From contig NZ_CP064188.1 in the NCBI RefSeq assembly GCF_015353075.1, forward strand, positions 1,302,001 through 1,366,000: a DNA stretch of 64,000 bases, in the 5' to 3' direction. This DNA comes from Rhizobium sp. 007. Lineage in GTDB: Bacteria > Pseudomonadota > Alphaproteobacteria > Rhizobiales > Rhizobiaceae. The notes beneath the pieces are model-generated. The model saw nothing but the letters and a program-made list of their open reading frames with translations. It did no database searches and was not told where the DNA came from. The position numbers and the translations under genes were made by a program. How positions within the stretch are numbered: position 1 is the stretch's first letter; the number at the start of each line of letters is the position of its first letter. This document shows positions 33,335 to 43,662 of this stretch, in pieces.

Positions 33335-35896
33335 ATGGCAGAATTTCCACAAAAAGCGAAAGTCGTAATTATTGGGTTGGGCGGCATTGTCGGCGCATCG
33401 ATTGCGCATCACCTGATCGAACGTGGCTGGGACGACATCGTCGGCATCGACAAGTCGGGCATCCCGACAGACATCGGCTCGACGGCGCACGCCTCCGACT
33501 TCTGCTACACGACCAGCCATGACTATCTCTCGGTCTGGACGACGCAGTACTCCATCGATTTCTACGAGAAAATGGGCCATTACGCCCGTATCGGCGGCCT
33601 GGAAGTTGCACGCACCGGCGACGACGCCTGGATGGAAGAGATCAAGCGCAAGCTGACCTCGGCTAAGGCCTTCGGTACCCGGGCATATTACGTCAGCCCG
33701 GCCGAGATCAAGGAAAAGTTCCCGCTGATCGAGGAGAGCATGGTTCAGGGGGGCCTGTTCGATCCCGATGCCGGCCTCGTCATTCCACGCTCGCAGACCG
33801 TCGCCGGCAAGTTGGTCGATGCTGGCGAAAAGGTCGGCAAGCTCAAGGTTTTCGGCAATACGCCCGCCAAATCGCTGATCGTCGAGAATGGCCGCATCAA
33901 GGGCGTCGTCACTCATCGCGGCACGATCATGGCCGATCATGTCGTCGTCTGTGCCGGGATCTGGGGTCGCCTGATCGCCGAAATGGTCGGCGAAGATCTT
34001 CCGGTCATGCCGGTCGACCATCCGCTGACTTTCTTCGGCCCCTACAATGAGTTCGAAGGCACGGGCAAGGAAATCGGCTTCCCGCTTTTGCGCGACCAGG
34101 GCAACTCCGCCTACATGCGCGATACCGGCGACCCGAAGACCACAGAAGGCGGCCAGATCGAATGGGGCTATTACGAAACGACCAATCCTCGCCTTTGCCA
34201 TCCGCGCGACATTCTGGAAAAGCATGAAGCTCGCCTCTCGCCCTCGCAACGCGACCTCGAAATGGAGCAGATCCTCGAGCCGCTGGAGCGCGCCATGGAG
34301 CTCACCCCGATCCTCGGTGAACTGGGCTACAATGAAGGCCATTCCTTCAACGGTCTCTTGCAGGTCTCTGCGGCTGGCGGCCCGTCCTGCGGCGAAAGCC
34401 AGAAGGTTCGCGGCCTCTGGTACTGCGTCGCCATCTGGGTCAAGGACGGCCCCGGCTACGGCAAGCTGATCGCCGACTGGATGACGGACGGCCGCACAGA
34501 GATCGACCATGCCAGTATCGACTATGCGCGCTTCTATCCGCACCAGCTCGAGGAAAAATTCATCGAGGGCCGTACATTCGAGGCTGCCCAGAAGATCTAC
34601 TTTCCCGCCATACATCCGCGCGAGCCCTATGCCACCGGACGCAACGTCAAGCGCTCGCCTTTCTACGAGCGCGAGGTGGAGCTCGGCGGATACTTCATGG
34701 AACTTGGAGGCTGGGAACGCGCGCACGGCTACAAGGCGAACGAGCATCTGCTTGAAAAGTATGGCGACCGCGTTCCGGTTCGCGAAAACGAGTGGGACAA
34801 CCGGCACTTCTGGCGCGTATCGAATGCTGAACATCTCGCCATGAGCGAGGATTGCGGAATCGTCAACCTCAGCCACTTCTACATGTTCGACGTCGAAGGT
34901 CCGGACCATGTCGAACTGATGGAATGGATCTGCGCGGCCAAGATCGGCGGTGATGCCAACGTCGGAAAGGGCATCTACACGCACTTCCTCGATGACGAAG
35001 GCATGGTCCGTGCCGACCTGACCGTGATCCGCATGGCCGACCGCTGCCGCGTCATCGACGGCGCCGATGCCGGCCCGCGCGATTTCCATTACGTGAAGCG
35101 CATCGCCGAGGACAAAGACTTCAACGTTACCGTCACCGAGGTGGCCGAGAAGTACATCACCATCGGTATTTGGGGTCCGAATGCGCGTGCAACGCTGAAA
35201 AAGGTCGTCGCCGATCCGGCCGGCCTTGATCCCGAAAACTTCTCTTTCGCGGCAATCAAACCGATCGAGATCGCCGGCAAGTCCGTCACTGCCTTCCGCA
35301 TTTCCTATGTCGGCGAACAGGGCTGGGAACTGCACATGAAATATGAGGACGGCCTTTCTGTCTGGGATGCGCTGCGCTCCACCGGCGTTATGGCGTTCGG
35401 CGTGGAAACTTATGCCAATTCCCGCCGCATGGAAAAGAGCCTGCGCCTGCAGAACGCCGACTTACTTACGCAGTACAACCTCATCGAATCCGACCTCGCC
35501 CGTCCGAAGGTCAAGGAAGCTGACTTCCGCGGCAAGTCCAAGCATCTGGAATACAAGGCTCGCGAGCACCAGCCGGCCATGCTCTGCACGCTCGTGATGA
35601 CCGACAATGTCGACAGGAGCGGTGTTGCCCGCTACCCGGTCGGCTCACTGCCGGTCATGGATCCGGCCACGGGCGAAACGCTGGTGGACGAACTCGGCCG
35701 CCGCTCCTATACGACGTCGATTGCCTATGGCCCGACCATCGGCAAGAATATCGCGCTGGCCTTTCTGCCCTGGTCCTATTGCCAGGTGGGCCGCGAGCTC
35801 GACGTCGATTACTTCGGCGAGACCTATCCCGTCGAAGTCGTCGCCGTCGGCTACAAGCCGCTCTACGATCCGGAAAATTCGAAGCCCCGGAGCTGA
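33335..35896 (+). CDS. FAD-dependent dehydrogenase with GcvT domain (dimethylglycine/sarcosine dehydrogenase-like)
   Basis: An 853-residue protein of the GcvT-containing oxidoreductase family. The N-terminal FAD site is VVIIGLGGIVGASIAHHLIE at about 10-29, followed by a DAO-type domain to about 430. The C-terminal half (about 440-850) is a GcvT/aminomethyltransferase fold, with HFYMFDVEGPDHVELMEW and FRISYVGEQGWELHMKYED. Such enzymes demethylate N-methylated amino acids or betaine derivatives and pass the carbon to tetrahydrofolate. The substrate cannot be told. The ATG at 33335 begins the homology; GAGGGC lies about 11 bases upstream. It is a single gene, followed by a perfect hairpin. Confidence 0.85.
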   Translation: MAEFPQKAKVVIIGLGGIVGASIAHHLIERGWDDIVGIDKSGIPTDIGSTAHASDFCYTTSHDYLSVWTTQYSIDFYEKMGHYARIGGLEVARTGDDAWMEEIKRKLTSAKAFGTRAYYVSPAEIKEKFPLIEESMVQGGLFDPDAGLVIPRSQTVAGKLVDAGEKVGKLKVFGNTPAKSLIVENGRIKGVVTHRGTIMADHVVVCAGIWGRLIAEMVGEDLPVMPVDHPLTFFGPYNEFEGTGKEIGFPLLRDQGNSAYMRDTGDPKTTEGGQIEWGYYETTNPRLCHPRDILEKHEARLSPSQRDLEMEQILEPLERAMELTPILGELGYNEGHSFNGLLQVSAAGGPSCGESQKVRGLWYCVAIWVKDGPGYGKLIADWMTDGRTEIDHASIDYARFYPHQLEEKFIEGRTFEAAQKIYFPAIHPREPYATGRNVKRSPFYEREVELGGYFMELGGWERAHGYKANEHLLEKYGDRVPVRENEWDNRHFWRVSNAEHLAMSEDCGIVNLSHFYMFDVEGPDHVELMEWICAAKIGGDANVGKGIYTHFLDDEGMVRADLTVIRMADRCRVIDGADAGPRDFHYVKRIAEDKDFNVTVTEVAEKYITIGIWGPNARATLKKVVADPAGLDPENFSFAAIKPIEIAGKSVTAFRISYVGEQGWELHMKYEDGLSVWDALRSTGVMAFGVETYANSRRMEKSLRLQNADLLTQYNLIESDLARPKVKEADFRGKSKHLEYKAREHQPAMLCTLVMTDNVDRSGVARYPVGSLPVMDPATGETLVDELGRRSYTTSIAYGPTIGKNIALAFLPWSYCQVGRELDVDYFGETYPVEVVAVGYKPLYDPENSKPRS

Positions 35897-35905
35897 CGTC
35901 AAGAA

Positions 35906-35928
35906 CAACGGGTTCACCGAACCCGTTG
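35906..35928 (+). terminator. Perfect hairpin after the GcvT-family gene
   Basis: CAACGGGTTC-ACC-GAACCCGTTG is a perfect 10-bp stem with a triloop, 10 bases after the stop codon. No T-run follows, so it may act with Rho or protect the 3' end. Confidence 0.55.
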
Positions 35929-36250
35929 CCTCGTCCCATGACGGACGGGGGCGCTGCGCTCGCGTTATCCACGCTGCAATATTGAACGCCAGCACAGCGC
36001 GTTCGCTACGCAATATCACAAACAACGAGGCTGATAATCTCGCGCGCAAACTCGCGGAAGTCGTCGGCACCAGCAATTGCTGTGATTGTCGGCCGCAAGT
36101 AAACGATCCACGCCCGCCGCCAGAAAAAAACGCCGAGGCGCGTCGCGGCGCGTGCGTGGCAACAACGGCGCCACCCATCGTCTACCCTCAGAGCCCAGCC
36201 ATCCTTGAATACTTGCCAGTCTTCCAGCCGCAGCTTTATAATTCATTCGA
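35929..36250. other. 322-base intergenic region
   Basis: No convincing gene is present. It lies between the GcvT-family gene hairpin and the cecR promoter. Purine-rich and CG-rich stretches are present but nothing is recognised. Confidence 0.4.
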
Positions 36251-36279
36251 TTGACTGATACATGGGAACGCCATATAAT
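36251..36279 (+). promoter_or_regulatory. Consensus sigma-70 promoter of the efflux operon
   Basis: TTGACT (36251-36256), a 17-base spacer and TATAAT (36274-36279) make a near-perfect promoter. Transcription would start at about 36286-36287, which is exactly the ATG of the TetR-family gene, so a leaderless message is predicted. No ribosome-binding site precedes that ATG. Confidence 0.7.
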
Positions 36280-36286
36280 AGCCCTC

Positions 36287-36985
36287 ATGAACGAAACCGG
36301 CACCAAAAAAGCCGAGGCATCCCGAAGCGAGGTTACCCGCGAGAGGCTGCTTGCGGCGGCACTTGACGTATTTGGCCGATACGGCTTTGACGGCGCTAGT
36401 ACGCGCAAGCTTGCCGATACGGCAGGCGTCAACCTACAAGCCATCCCCTATTACTTCGGCAGCAAGGAAGGGCTCTATATCGCAACGGCCGAATACCTGG
36501 CGGGAATTGTCGCCGGACATGTCGCCGGCATCCGCCATCGCGTCGGCCACCATCTTGCGGAAATCGATGAAACGAACACGCCGTTGAATGCGTCGCAGGC
36601 ACGGCTCTTTCTGACGGAAATCGTGGAAACAATGGTAGTTCTTTTCGTCAGCAAGGAGTCGGAGGCCTGGGCCCGCTTCATCATCCGCGAGCAGCTGGAG
36701 CCGACGGCGGCTTTCGAAAGGGTCTATGCCGGCATCATGGGACCGATGATCAATATGGCACGGCGGCTGATCGGGGCGATTTTGAAAGACGACCCCGCCT
36801 CCGAGAACGTGCGTTTGCGCACCCTCTCCTTCGTCGGCAGCCTTCTGGTATTCCGGATGGCGAACGCCGCAGTGCTCGCGCAGATGGAATGGGATTTAAT
36901 CGGCGAAGAGCAGATCGCAACGCTGCAGGCCCACGCGCGCAACCTTGTCGCGCTGCTCGAACCGGCGAAAGGACAAACAGAATGA
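36287..36985 (+). CDS. cecR: TetR-family regulator (CecR-like) of an efflux operon
   Basis: A 232-residue TetR repressor. The N-terminal helix-turn-helix contains [20 protein letters not shown] and [20 protein letters not shown]. The C-terminal ligand domain with [20 protein letters not shown] fits the CecR/DUF1956 type. In E. coli, cecR lies with ybhGFSR and controls export of antibiotics; the same gene order occurs here. It overlaps ybhG by ATGA. The ATG at 36287 is preferred over a TTG at 36251 because that TTG is the -35 hexamer of a consensus promoter. Confidence 0.85.
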   Translation: MNETGTKKAEASRSEVTRERLLAAALDVFGRYGFDGASTRKLADTAGVNLQAIPYYFGSKEGLYIATAEYLAGIVAGHVAGIRHRVGHHLAEIDETNTPLNASQARLFLTEIVETMVVLFVSKESEAWARFIIREQLEPTAAFERVYAGIMGPMINMARRLIGAILKDDPASENVRLRTLSFVGSLLVFRMANAAVLAQMEWDLIGEEQIATLQAHARNLVALLEPAKGQTE

Positions 36986-37992
36986 ACAAGATCATTCCGG
37001 CTGCGATCCTTCTCGCCGGCGCAGCCGCAGCCGGCTGGTGGTACGATGTGCCGTCGAGGCTCGGCTGGGCGCCGCAAGGCGCAAAGGAGTTCACACTCTA
37101 CGGAAATGTCGATATCCGCCAAGTTTCGCTCGCTTTCCGGGTGAGTGGCCGGCTCGAAGAGGCACGCGTCGACGAGGGCGATACCGTCAAGCGCGGTGCT
37201 ATTCTGGCGCGGCTGGACAACGAACCTTACGACTATGCGGTCCGTTCGGCGGAGGCAACCGTCGCCGCGCTGCGTGCCACACTCGACAAGCTCAGGGCCG
37301 GTCCACGGCCCGCAGAGATTGCGCAGGCAAGCGCATCTTACAACGAAAGCCTTGCTGACCTGAAAAACGCCAATCTCGCTTACGACCGCGCCCGGCAGCT
37401 GCGGCCGCAGGGTACGGTTTCTCAAGCGGGTCTCGATCAGGCGACGGCTGCAAGAGCAATGGCTGCGGCACGTGCGGAATCCGCAAATCAGGCGCTGGTG
37501 TTGTTGAAGGAAGGCAGCCGCGCCGAAGACATCGCAGCTGCGGCAGCGCAGTTGAAATCGGCCGAAGCCACTCTTGCAACGGCGCGGACATCGCTTGGCG
37601 ATACGGAGCTTCGGGCACCCAACGACGGCATCATCCTGTCGCGGATCAAGGAGCCCGGTGCGATCGTATCGTCCGCCGATGCCGTCTATGTGCTATCGCT
37701 GACCGAGCCTGTATGGGTCCGCAGCTATGTCGCAGAAGTGGAACTCGGTCGGATCCATCCGGGCATGGCGGTCAAGGTCACGTCCGATACCAAACCGGAT
37801 CACGCCTATGACGGCAGGATCGGCTTCATTTCTCCGGTTGCGGAATTCACGCCGAAATCTGTCGAGACGCCGGAACTTCGCACCGACCTCGTCTATCGTC
37901 TGCGCGTCGTCATCGAAAAACCCGGGCCGGATCTTCGCCAGGGCATGCCGGTGACGCTTCGCCTTCCATCATTGCAGGCAGCGAAAAAATGA
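36982..37992 (+). CDS. ybhG: Efflux periplasmic adaptor, HlyD family (YbhG-like)
   Basis: A 336-residue membrane-fusion protein. An N-terminal signal or anchor ([18 protein letters not shown]) is followed by the lipoyl half [20 protein letters not shown], a long Ala-rich coiled coil (about 90-210) and the closing strands [17 protein letters not shown]. It links the inner-membrane ABC exporter to an outer-membrane channel, probably TolC-like and encoded elsewhere. It begins inside the stop of the regulator and ends inside the start of the ATPase gene. Confidence 0.9.
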   Translation: MNKIIPAAILLAGAAAAGWWYDVPSRLGWAPQGAKEFTLYGNVDIRQVSLAFRVSGRLEEARVDEGDTVKRGAILARLDNEPYDYAVRSAEATVAALRATLDKLRAGPRPAEIAQASASYNESLADLKNANLAYDRARQLRPQGTVSQAGLDQATAARAMAAARAESANQALVLLKEGSRAEDIAAAAAQLKSAEATLATARTSLGDTELRAPNDGIILSRIKEPGAIVSSADAVYVLSLTEPVWVRSYVAEVELGRIHPGMAVKVTSDTKPDHAYDGRIGFISPVAEFTPKSVETPELRTDLVYRLRVVIEKPGPDLRQGMPVTLRLPSLQAAKK

Positions 37993-39731
37993 GTGCCGCA
38001 GAAAGACCTCGCGATACCGCCGAACTCGTTCACCTGGAGGACGTGACGAAGCGGTTCGGCGAGGCGAAACCGGCACTTGATGCAATTTCGGCCTCGATCC
38101 GCGGCGGCGAGATCACCGGGCTCGTCGGACCCGACGGAGCAGGCAAGACCACGCTTATCCGCCTGATGACCGGTCTCATGCTTGCGGAAGGAGGTACGAT
38201 CAAGGTGCTGGGCTTCGAACCGCGCGACGGATCGGCTGCCATCCAAGCTTCAATCGGCTACATGCCCCAGCGCTTCGGGCTTTATGAGGATTTGTCGGTC
38301 CAGGAAAATCTCGATCTCTACGCCGACCTTCGCGGGCTGCCAAAAAGCGAACGGGCAGCGACCTTCGATGAACTTCTGACCTTCACGGACCTGAAACACT
38401 TCACAGGCCGTCTTGCCGGAAAGCTCTCGGGCGGCATGAAGCAGAAGCTCGGCCTTGCTTGCGCGCTTTTGAAGAAACCCCGCCTTTTGCTCCTTGATGA
38501 GCCCGGCGTGGGTGTCGATCCGATTTCCCGGCGCGAGCTTTGGAAGATGGTCGAGAATTTGACAGCGGAAGGCATCGGCGTCGTCTGGTCGACGGCCTAC
38601 CTCGACGAGGCCGAGGCCTGCGATCGCGTCCTGCTGATGAATGAGGGCAAGCTGCTTTTCTCCGGTGAACCGACGGATCTGACGGGCCAGGTCAAAGACC
38701 GTGTCTTTCGGTTGACCGGTGTTTCGGGTCGGCGCCGTCAGCTGCTCGCGAAGCTTCTCGACGAGGACGGCGTTATCGACGGTGTGATCCAGGGTGAAGC
38801 GATCCGACTGGTAACCGCGACCGGCCACGATGGCGTGTTTGCCGCAGCCAGTATCGCAAAAGTTACCCCTACAGAACCGCGTTTCGAAGATGCTTTCGTC
38901 GACATGCTGGGTGGAGGGCCAGGCGGTCGGTCGAGGCTTGCGGAGGCGCAGCAGCCTCTGACCGGCAAGGACGACAAGCCGGTGATCGCAGCGAAAGGTC
39001 TCACCAAACGCTTCGGCGACTTCACAGCAGCCGACGACATTACGTTCGATGTTCCGCGCGGCCAGATATTCGGGCTGCTCGGACCGAACGGCGCGGGCAA
39101 ATCAACGACTTTCAAGATGCTGTGCGGACTTTTGAAGCCGACGAGCGGCGAAGGCCGGGTGGCCGGCTTCGATCTGCGCCGCGATGCGGCACAGGCACGC
39201 AACCGCCTCGGCTACATGGCGCAGAAATTCTCGCTTTATGGCGATCTCAGCGTCGCGCAGAATCTCGATTTCTTTGCCGGCGTCTATGGACTGAGCGGCC
39301 AGCGCAAGCGCGAGCGCACGCAGCTGATGACATCGATCTTCGATCTTCAATCGCGTCTTGCGATGTCCGCAAAGGACCTGCCGCTCGGGCTCAAGCAGAG
39401 GCTGGCGCTTGCCTGCGCCGTCATGCATGAACCTGAGGCGCTCTTTCTCGACGAACCCACCTCAGGCGTCGATCCGATTACGCGCCGCGAATTCTGGACG
39501 CATATCAACGGGCTCGTAGAAAAGGGCGTCACCGTCCTCGTCACCACGCATTTCATGGACGAGGCCGAATATTGCGATCGCATTTCGCTGATCTATCGGG
39601 GCCGTTCGATCGCACTCGGTACGCCGGATGAGCTGAAGGCGCGTTCTTCAAATGCCGACAACCCCGATCCGACGATGGAGGACGCGTTTATCGCGCTTGT
39701 TCAAGCCTCGCAGGAGAGGACTGCGGCATGA
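37989..39731 (+). CDS. ybhF: ABC exporter ATPase with two nucleotide-binding domains (YbhF-like)
   Basis: A 580-residue tandem ATPase. Domain 1 has [18 protein letters not shown], the signature [12 protein letters not shown] and [12 protein letters not shown]. Domain 2, from about 330, has [16 protein letters not shown], a degenerate signature [12 protein letters not shown] and [12 protein letters not shown]. Both contain Walker A and B. It powers the two ABC-2 permeases that follow. Both ends overlap neighbours by four bases. Confidence 0.93.
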   Translation: MSAAERPRDTAELVHLEDVTKRFGEAKPALDAISASIRGGEITGLVGPDGAGKTTLIRLMTGLMLAEGGTIKVLGFEPRDGSAAIQASIGYMPQRFGLYEDLSVQENLDLYADLRGLPKSERAATFDELLTFTDLKHFTGRLAGKLSGGMKQKLGLACALLKKPRLLLLDEPGVGVDPISRRELWKMVENLTAEGIGVVWSTAYLDEAEACDRVLLMNEGKLLFSGEPTDLTGQVKDRVFRLTGVSGRRRQLLAKLLDEDGVIDGVIQGEAIRLVTATGHDGVFAAASIAKVTPTEPRFEDAFVDMLGGGPGGRSRLAEAQQPLTGKDDKPVIAAKGLTKRFGDFTAADDITFDVPRGQIFGLLGPNGAGKSTTFKMLCGLLKPTSGEGRVAGFDLRRDAAQARNRLGYMAQKFSLYGDLSVAQNLDFFAGVYGLSGQRKRERTQLMTSIFDLQSRLAMSAKDLPLGLKQRLALACAVMHEPEALFLDEPTSGVDPITRREFWTHINGLVEKGVTVLVTTHFMDEAEYCDRISLIYRGRSIALGTPDELKARSSNADNPDPTMEDAFIALVQASQERTAA

Positions 39732-40876
39732 CGCTCCCTCCCCGCGCACCAGTGTCTCCCTCTAGCCCAAGCCGCCGTTTTGCAGCATTGGTTCGCAAGG
39801 AAAGCCTTCAGGTCATTCGTGATCCGAGCAGCATTCTGATTGCATTTGTGCTGCCGCTCATCCTGCTCTTTCTATTCGGTTACGGCGTTTCGCTGGACAC
39901 GACGCGGACGCGTGTCGGATTGGTCATCGAAGAAGCAACACCGCTGACGAATGATCTTGCCGCAAGCTTCCAGGCATCCCGCTATTTTTCCGTGACGACC
40001 GGCCGCGACAGACGGCTCTTCGCAGAAGAGCTGGTCCTTTCCCGCATCCGCGGCATCATTGTCATCCCGGCGGATTTCACCCGGAATTATGCAGCAGGCA
40101 ATCGGCCGCAGGTCCAGGTGATCGTCGACGGTTCCGATCCCAACACCGCCAATTTCGTGCAGAACTACGTCCAGGGCACTGTGGCAAACTGGCGGCTCCA
40201 GCAGCAGTCCGAAATTGCCGCAGGCGGGCCGCCGATTTCCGCGGAGCAACGCTTCTGGTTCAATCCGGAACTGACCAGCCGGTCATTTCTGGTGCCAGGC
40301 TCGATCGCAATCGTCATGACGCTGGTTGGAACGCTTTTGACATCGTTGGTCGTTGCCCGCGAATGGGAGCGGGGCACGATGGAAGCGATGATGGCAACGC
40401 CGGTGACGGCCGCCGAGTTGCTTGCCGGCAAGATACTCCCCTATTTCCTGCTCGGCCTGACATCGATGACGCTTTGCGTGCTGCTTGCCGTCTTTCTGTT
40501 TGGCGTTCCGTTTCGCGGTTCCGTCCCGGCGCTCTATGCCCTGTCCGCCGTTTTCCTCATGCCGGCGCTCGGGCAGGGCCTGCTGATTTCGGCTGCCACC
40601 AAGAACCAGTTCCTTGCCTCGCAGCTGGCGCTGATTACGGCCTTCCTTCCCGCCTTCCTGCTGTCCGGTTTTCTCTTCGAGATCAATTCGATGCCGACCG
40701 TGATCCAATGGATCACATTCATCGTGCCGGCGCGTTATCTGATCCCCAGCCTGCAGACCGTGTTCCTGGCCGGCGATATCTGGCCGATGTTCCTCCATGC
40801 AATCCTCGTGATGTTTCTGATCGGCTCTGTCTTTTTCCTGCTTGCCGCACGCAGCACCAGAAAGAGGATTGCGTAA
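39728..40876 (+). CDS. ybhS: ABC-2 type permease (YbhS-like)
   Basis: A 382-residue permease of the ABC-2 type. A first helix (SILIAFVLPLILLFLFGYGV) precedes a large periplasmic domain of about 150 residues, and five further helices fill the C-terminal half, including IVMTLVGTLLTSLVVARE, then ERGTMEAMMATPV as the coupling helix. It pairs with the next gene. Start overlaps the ATPase stop (ATGA). Confidence 0.92.
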   Translation: MTLPPRAPVSPSSPSRRFAALVRKESLQVIRDPSSILIAFVLPLILLFLFGYGVSLDTTRTRVGLVIEEATPLTNDLAASFQASRYFSVTTGRDRRLFAEELVLSRIRGIIVIPADFTRNYAAGNRPQVQVIVDGSDPNTANFVQNYVQGTVANWRLQQQSEIAAGGPPISAEQRFWFNPELTSRSFLVPGSIAIVMTLVGTLLTSLVVAREWERGTMEAMMATPVTAAELLAGKILPYFLLGLTSMTLCVLLAVFLFGVPFRGSVPALYALSAVFLMPALGQGLLISAATKNQFLASQLALITAFLPAFLLSGFLFEINSMPTVIQWITFIVPARYLIPSLQTVFLAGDIWPMFLHAILVMFLIGSVFFLLAARSTRKRIA

Positions 40877-40877
40877 G

Positions 40878-41990
40878 ATGTGGTGGACGCGTCTGAAAGC
40901 GCTTATTGTCAAAGAACTGCTGGCCGTACTGCGCGATCCGAGAGGCCGTACCATCCTGATCGGTCCGCCGATCGTGCAGCTCCTGGTCTTTTCCTATGCA
41001 GCGACGCTCGAGGTTCGAAATGTCGATGTGATGCTACTCAGCCGCGACAGCGGCTATTGGGGGCAAGAACTCGTGCGGCGCATCGAGGGTTCGCCGACAT
41101 TCCGCAAGGTGATCATCGCCGGCACGCCAGCCAGCGTGCGGGATGCTATCGATCGCCAGACGGTAACCGCCGCAATCGAAATTGGTGCCGATTTCTCACG
41201 CAGGATCGAGGCGGGAGAGCCGGCCGATCTGCAGGTCATTCTTGACGGCCGGCGCTCCAATGCATCGCAGATCGTTTCGGGATATCTCACGCAGATTGTC
41301 GCGACATTATCCGCTGAGACGCCTGCAGGTGTCCGAGGAGCTGTCCGTTCCGTCACGACAGTGCCGCGCAACTGGTTCAATCCCAACCTGCTCTTCCAAT
41401 GGTTCATGGTGCCGAACCTGATCGCCAGCATTGCGCTGCTCATCGGGCTTATCGTCACCGCCCTTTCGATCGCTCGCGAACGCGAGCTCGGCACCTTCGA
41501 CCAGTTGATGGTCTCGCCGCTTCGCACCCATGAGATCCTGATCGGCAAGCTTGTCCCGCCGATGATAATCGGGCTCTTTCACATGACGGTCTATATCCTA
41601 GCGGCGATCTTCATCTTCGGCGTGCCTCTGCGCGGTTCGCTGCTGCTTCTTTACGGCAGTTCGCTCTTCTATCTCGCATCGGTCGCCGGTCTGGGGCTTT
41701 TCATCTCCGCCTTGTCGATGACGCAGCAGCAGGCAATTCTCGGCGCCTTCCTGTTCATGGTGCCGGCTATGCTTCTTTCCGGCTTCGCAACGCCGATCGA
41801 GAACATGCCCGACTGGCTGCAGCCGGTCACACTGATCAACCCGCTGCGCTACTTCCTGGTGATTGTAAAAGGCATCTTCCTCAAAGACATTCCCCTCATG
41901 GAGGTGTGGCACCAGACATGGCCGCTTTGCGTGATTGCTGCCGGAACCTTAAGCGCAGCCTCGTGGCTGTTTCGCAGAAGGCTCGAATGA
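40878..41990 (+). CDS. ybhR: ABC-2 type permease (YbhR-like)
   Basis: A 370-residue ABC-2 permease paralogous to the preceding gene. It shows VKELLAVLRDPRGRTILIGP at the start, a periplasmic domain, then NLIASIALLIGLIVTALSIA and ERELGTFDQLMVSPL as the coupling segment, followed by four helices. It completes the exporter. The start at 40878 is one base after the upstream stop. No clear terminator follows. Confidence 0.92.
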   Translation: MWWTRLKALIVKELLAVLRDPRGRTILIGPPIVQLLVFSYAATLEVRNVDVMLLSRDSGYWGQELVRRIEGSPTFRKVIIAGTPASVRDAIDRQTVTAAIEIGADFSRRIEAGEPADLQVILDGRRSNASQIVSGYLTQIVATLSAETPAGVRGAVRSVTTVPRNWFNPNLLFQWFMVPNLIASIALLIGLIVTALSIARERELGTFDQLMVSPLRTHEILIGKLVPPMIIGLFHMTVYILAAIFIFGVPLRGSLLLLYGSSLFYLASVAGLGLFISALSMTQQQAILGAFLFMVPAMLLSGFATPIENMPDWLQPVTLINPLRYFLVIVKGIFLKDIPLMEVWHQTWPLCVIAAGTLSAASWLFRRRLE

Positions 41991-42115
41991 TCATTTCGAA
42001 ACGTCTCCTAAAGCCCTGACATTGTCCCTGCGGCACTTCCTTTAGTGCAGCTACGACACCTTTCGGTCGGCGCAGGCGCTAAGGCATGCACCGCGGCGAT
42101 TTTGTCGCTTGCATT

Positions 42116-42141
42116 GTTTACTAAAATACGTTTTACTAAAC
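42116..42141. promoter_or_regulatory. Operator-like palindrome upstream of the ABC/ketose-kinase operon
   Basis: GTTTA-C-TAAAA (42116-42126), a four-base spacer and TTTTA-C-TAAAC (42131-42141) form inverted arms that match at 10 of 11 positions. A third CTAAAC follows at 42148-42153. It lies about 95 bases before the solute-binding protein start in an AT-rich patch, as expected for an operator. The regulator is not encoded immediately upstream. Confidence 0.6.
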
Positions 42142-42235
42142 ACATTGCTAAACATGAATTGAGGAGTTCATGTGAGCATTCCTTAGAAGTGGGTGAAGTT
42201 GCGACGCCGGTGGGAGCCGGCCTTTGGAGGAACTT

Positions 42236-43561
42236 ATGCAAAAGAAATCGAAAGCCCTTCTCGGGCTGGCCTCGGCGCTCATGCTGTCGTCGGCTTTGCC
42301 CAATCTTGCAATAGCCGATGAACTGACACTCTGCTGGGCCGCCTGGGACCCAGCCAACGCGCTCGTGGAACTGTCGAAGGACTTCACGGCCAAGACCGGC
42401 ACGACGGTGAAGTTCGAGTTCGTCCCATGGACGAGCTATGCCGACCGCTTTCTGAATGAACTCAACTCTCACGGTAAGCTCTGCGACCTGATTATCGGCG
42501 ACAGCCAGTGGATCGGCGGTTCAGCGGAGAATGGACACTACGTCAAACTCAACGACTTTTTCGACAAGGAAGGCATCAAGATGGATGACTTCGTGCCGGC
42601 AACAGTCGTCGGCTACTCCGAGTGGCCGAAGAATACCCCGAACTACTGGGCGCTTCCGGCCATGGGCGACGTGGTCGGCTGGACCTACCGCAAAGACTGG
42701 TTCGAGCGTCCGGAACTGAAAAAGGAATTCAAGGAGAAATATGGCTGGGATCTCGCCGCGCCGAAGACCTATGATCAACTGAAGCAGATTGCCGAATTCT
42801 TCCAGAAGCGCGAGATCGACGGAAAGACCGTCTACGGCGCTTCGATCTATACCGAGCGCGGCTCGGAGGGCATTACCATGGGCGTGACCAACGTCCTCTA
42901 TGATTGGGGCTTCCAATATGACAACCCCAAGAAGCCCTACGAGATGGAAGGCTTCGTCAATTCACCGGACGCGGTAAAGGGCCTTGAATTCTACAAGTCC
43001 CTGTTTGATTGCTGCACGCCGCCGGGCAGCTCAAACGTCTACATGGTCGAATCCGCGGATGCCTTCAAATCCGGCCAGGTCGCCATGCAGATGAATTTCG
43101 CCTTTACCTGGCCCGGCCTTTACAAGGACGAGAAAGTCGGCGGCGATCGCATCGGCTTCTTCCCGAATCCTGCCGAGAAGGCGCACTTTGCCCAACTCGG
43201 CGGACAAGGTATCTCGGTTGTCTCCTATTCCGACAAGAAGGACGCCGCGCTTGAGTACATCAAGTGGTTCGCACAACCTGATGTGCAGGCCAAGTGGTGG
43301 GAGCTCGGCGGCTTCTCCTGCTTGAATTCCGTCGTCAACGCGCCCGGCTTCGCCGGCAGCCAGCCCTACGCTCAGGCGTTCCTGGACTCCATGGCGATTG
43401 TCAAGGATTTCTGGGCCGAACCGAGCTACGCGTCGCTTCTCCAGGCCATGCAGAAACGGGTCCATAATTATGTGGTCGCCGGCAATGGGACCGCTCAGGA
43501 AGCGCTCGACGGCTTGGTGAAGGATTGGACCCAAGTGTTCGAGGACGACGGCAAGATCTAG
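42236..43561 (+). CDS. ABC sugar/polyol solute-binding protein
   Basis: A 441-residue periplasmic binding protein of the extracellular family 1 (carbohydrate) type. Signal peptide: KKSKALLGLASALMLSSALP, cut near NLAIA-DE. The mature part has FVPWTSYADRFLNEL, CDLIIGDSQWIGGSAENGHY and KSGQVAMQMNFAFTWPG. It is the first gene of a long operon with two permeases, two ATPases and dihydroxyacetone-kinase genes, so a short-chain ketose or polyol is a likely ligand. The ATG at 42236 has TTGGAGGAA about 5 bases upstream. Confidence 0.9.
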   Translation: MQKKSKALLGLASALMLSSALPNLAIADELTLCWAAWDPANALVELSKDFTAKTGTTVKFEFVPWTSYADRFLNELNSHGKLCDLIIGDSQWIGGSAENGHYVKLNDFFDKEGIKMDDFVPATVVGYSEWPKNTPNYWALPAMGDVVGWTYRKDWFERPELKKEFKEKYGWDLAAPKTYDQLKQIAEFFQKREIDGKTVYGASIYTERGSEGITMGVTNVLYDWGFQYDNPKKPYEMEGFVNSPDAVKGLEFYKSLFDCCTPPGSSNVYMVESADAFKSGQVAMQMNFAFTWPGLYKDEKVGGDRIGFFPNPAEKAHFAQLGGQGISVVSYSDKKDAALEYIKWFAQPDVQAKWWELGGFSCLNSVVNAPGFAGSQPYAQAFLDSMAIVKDFWAEPSYASLLQAMQKRVHNYVVAGNGTAQEALDGLVKDWTQVFEDDGKI

Positions 43562-43662
43562 TGTCCGGCTGGACACGCGGAATTCTTGTCTGGACGGCGG
43601 CCTGGATCGGCAAAAGAGCCGGGCCGCATGATGTCTCACATACGCAGAGACCAGGTGACATC

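Noticed and set aside
33299..35335. 678-codon minus-strand frame opposite the GcvT-family gene
   Set aside because: Very long but antisense to a gene with clear FAD and GcvT motifs; such frames are common in high-GC DNA.
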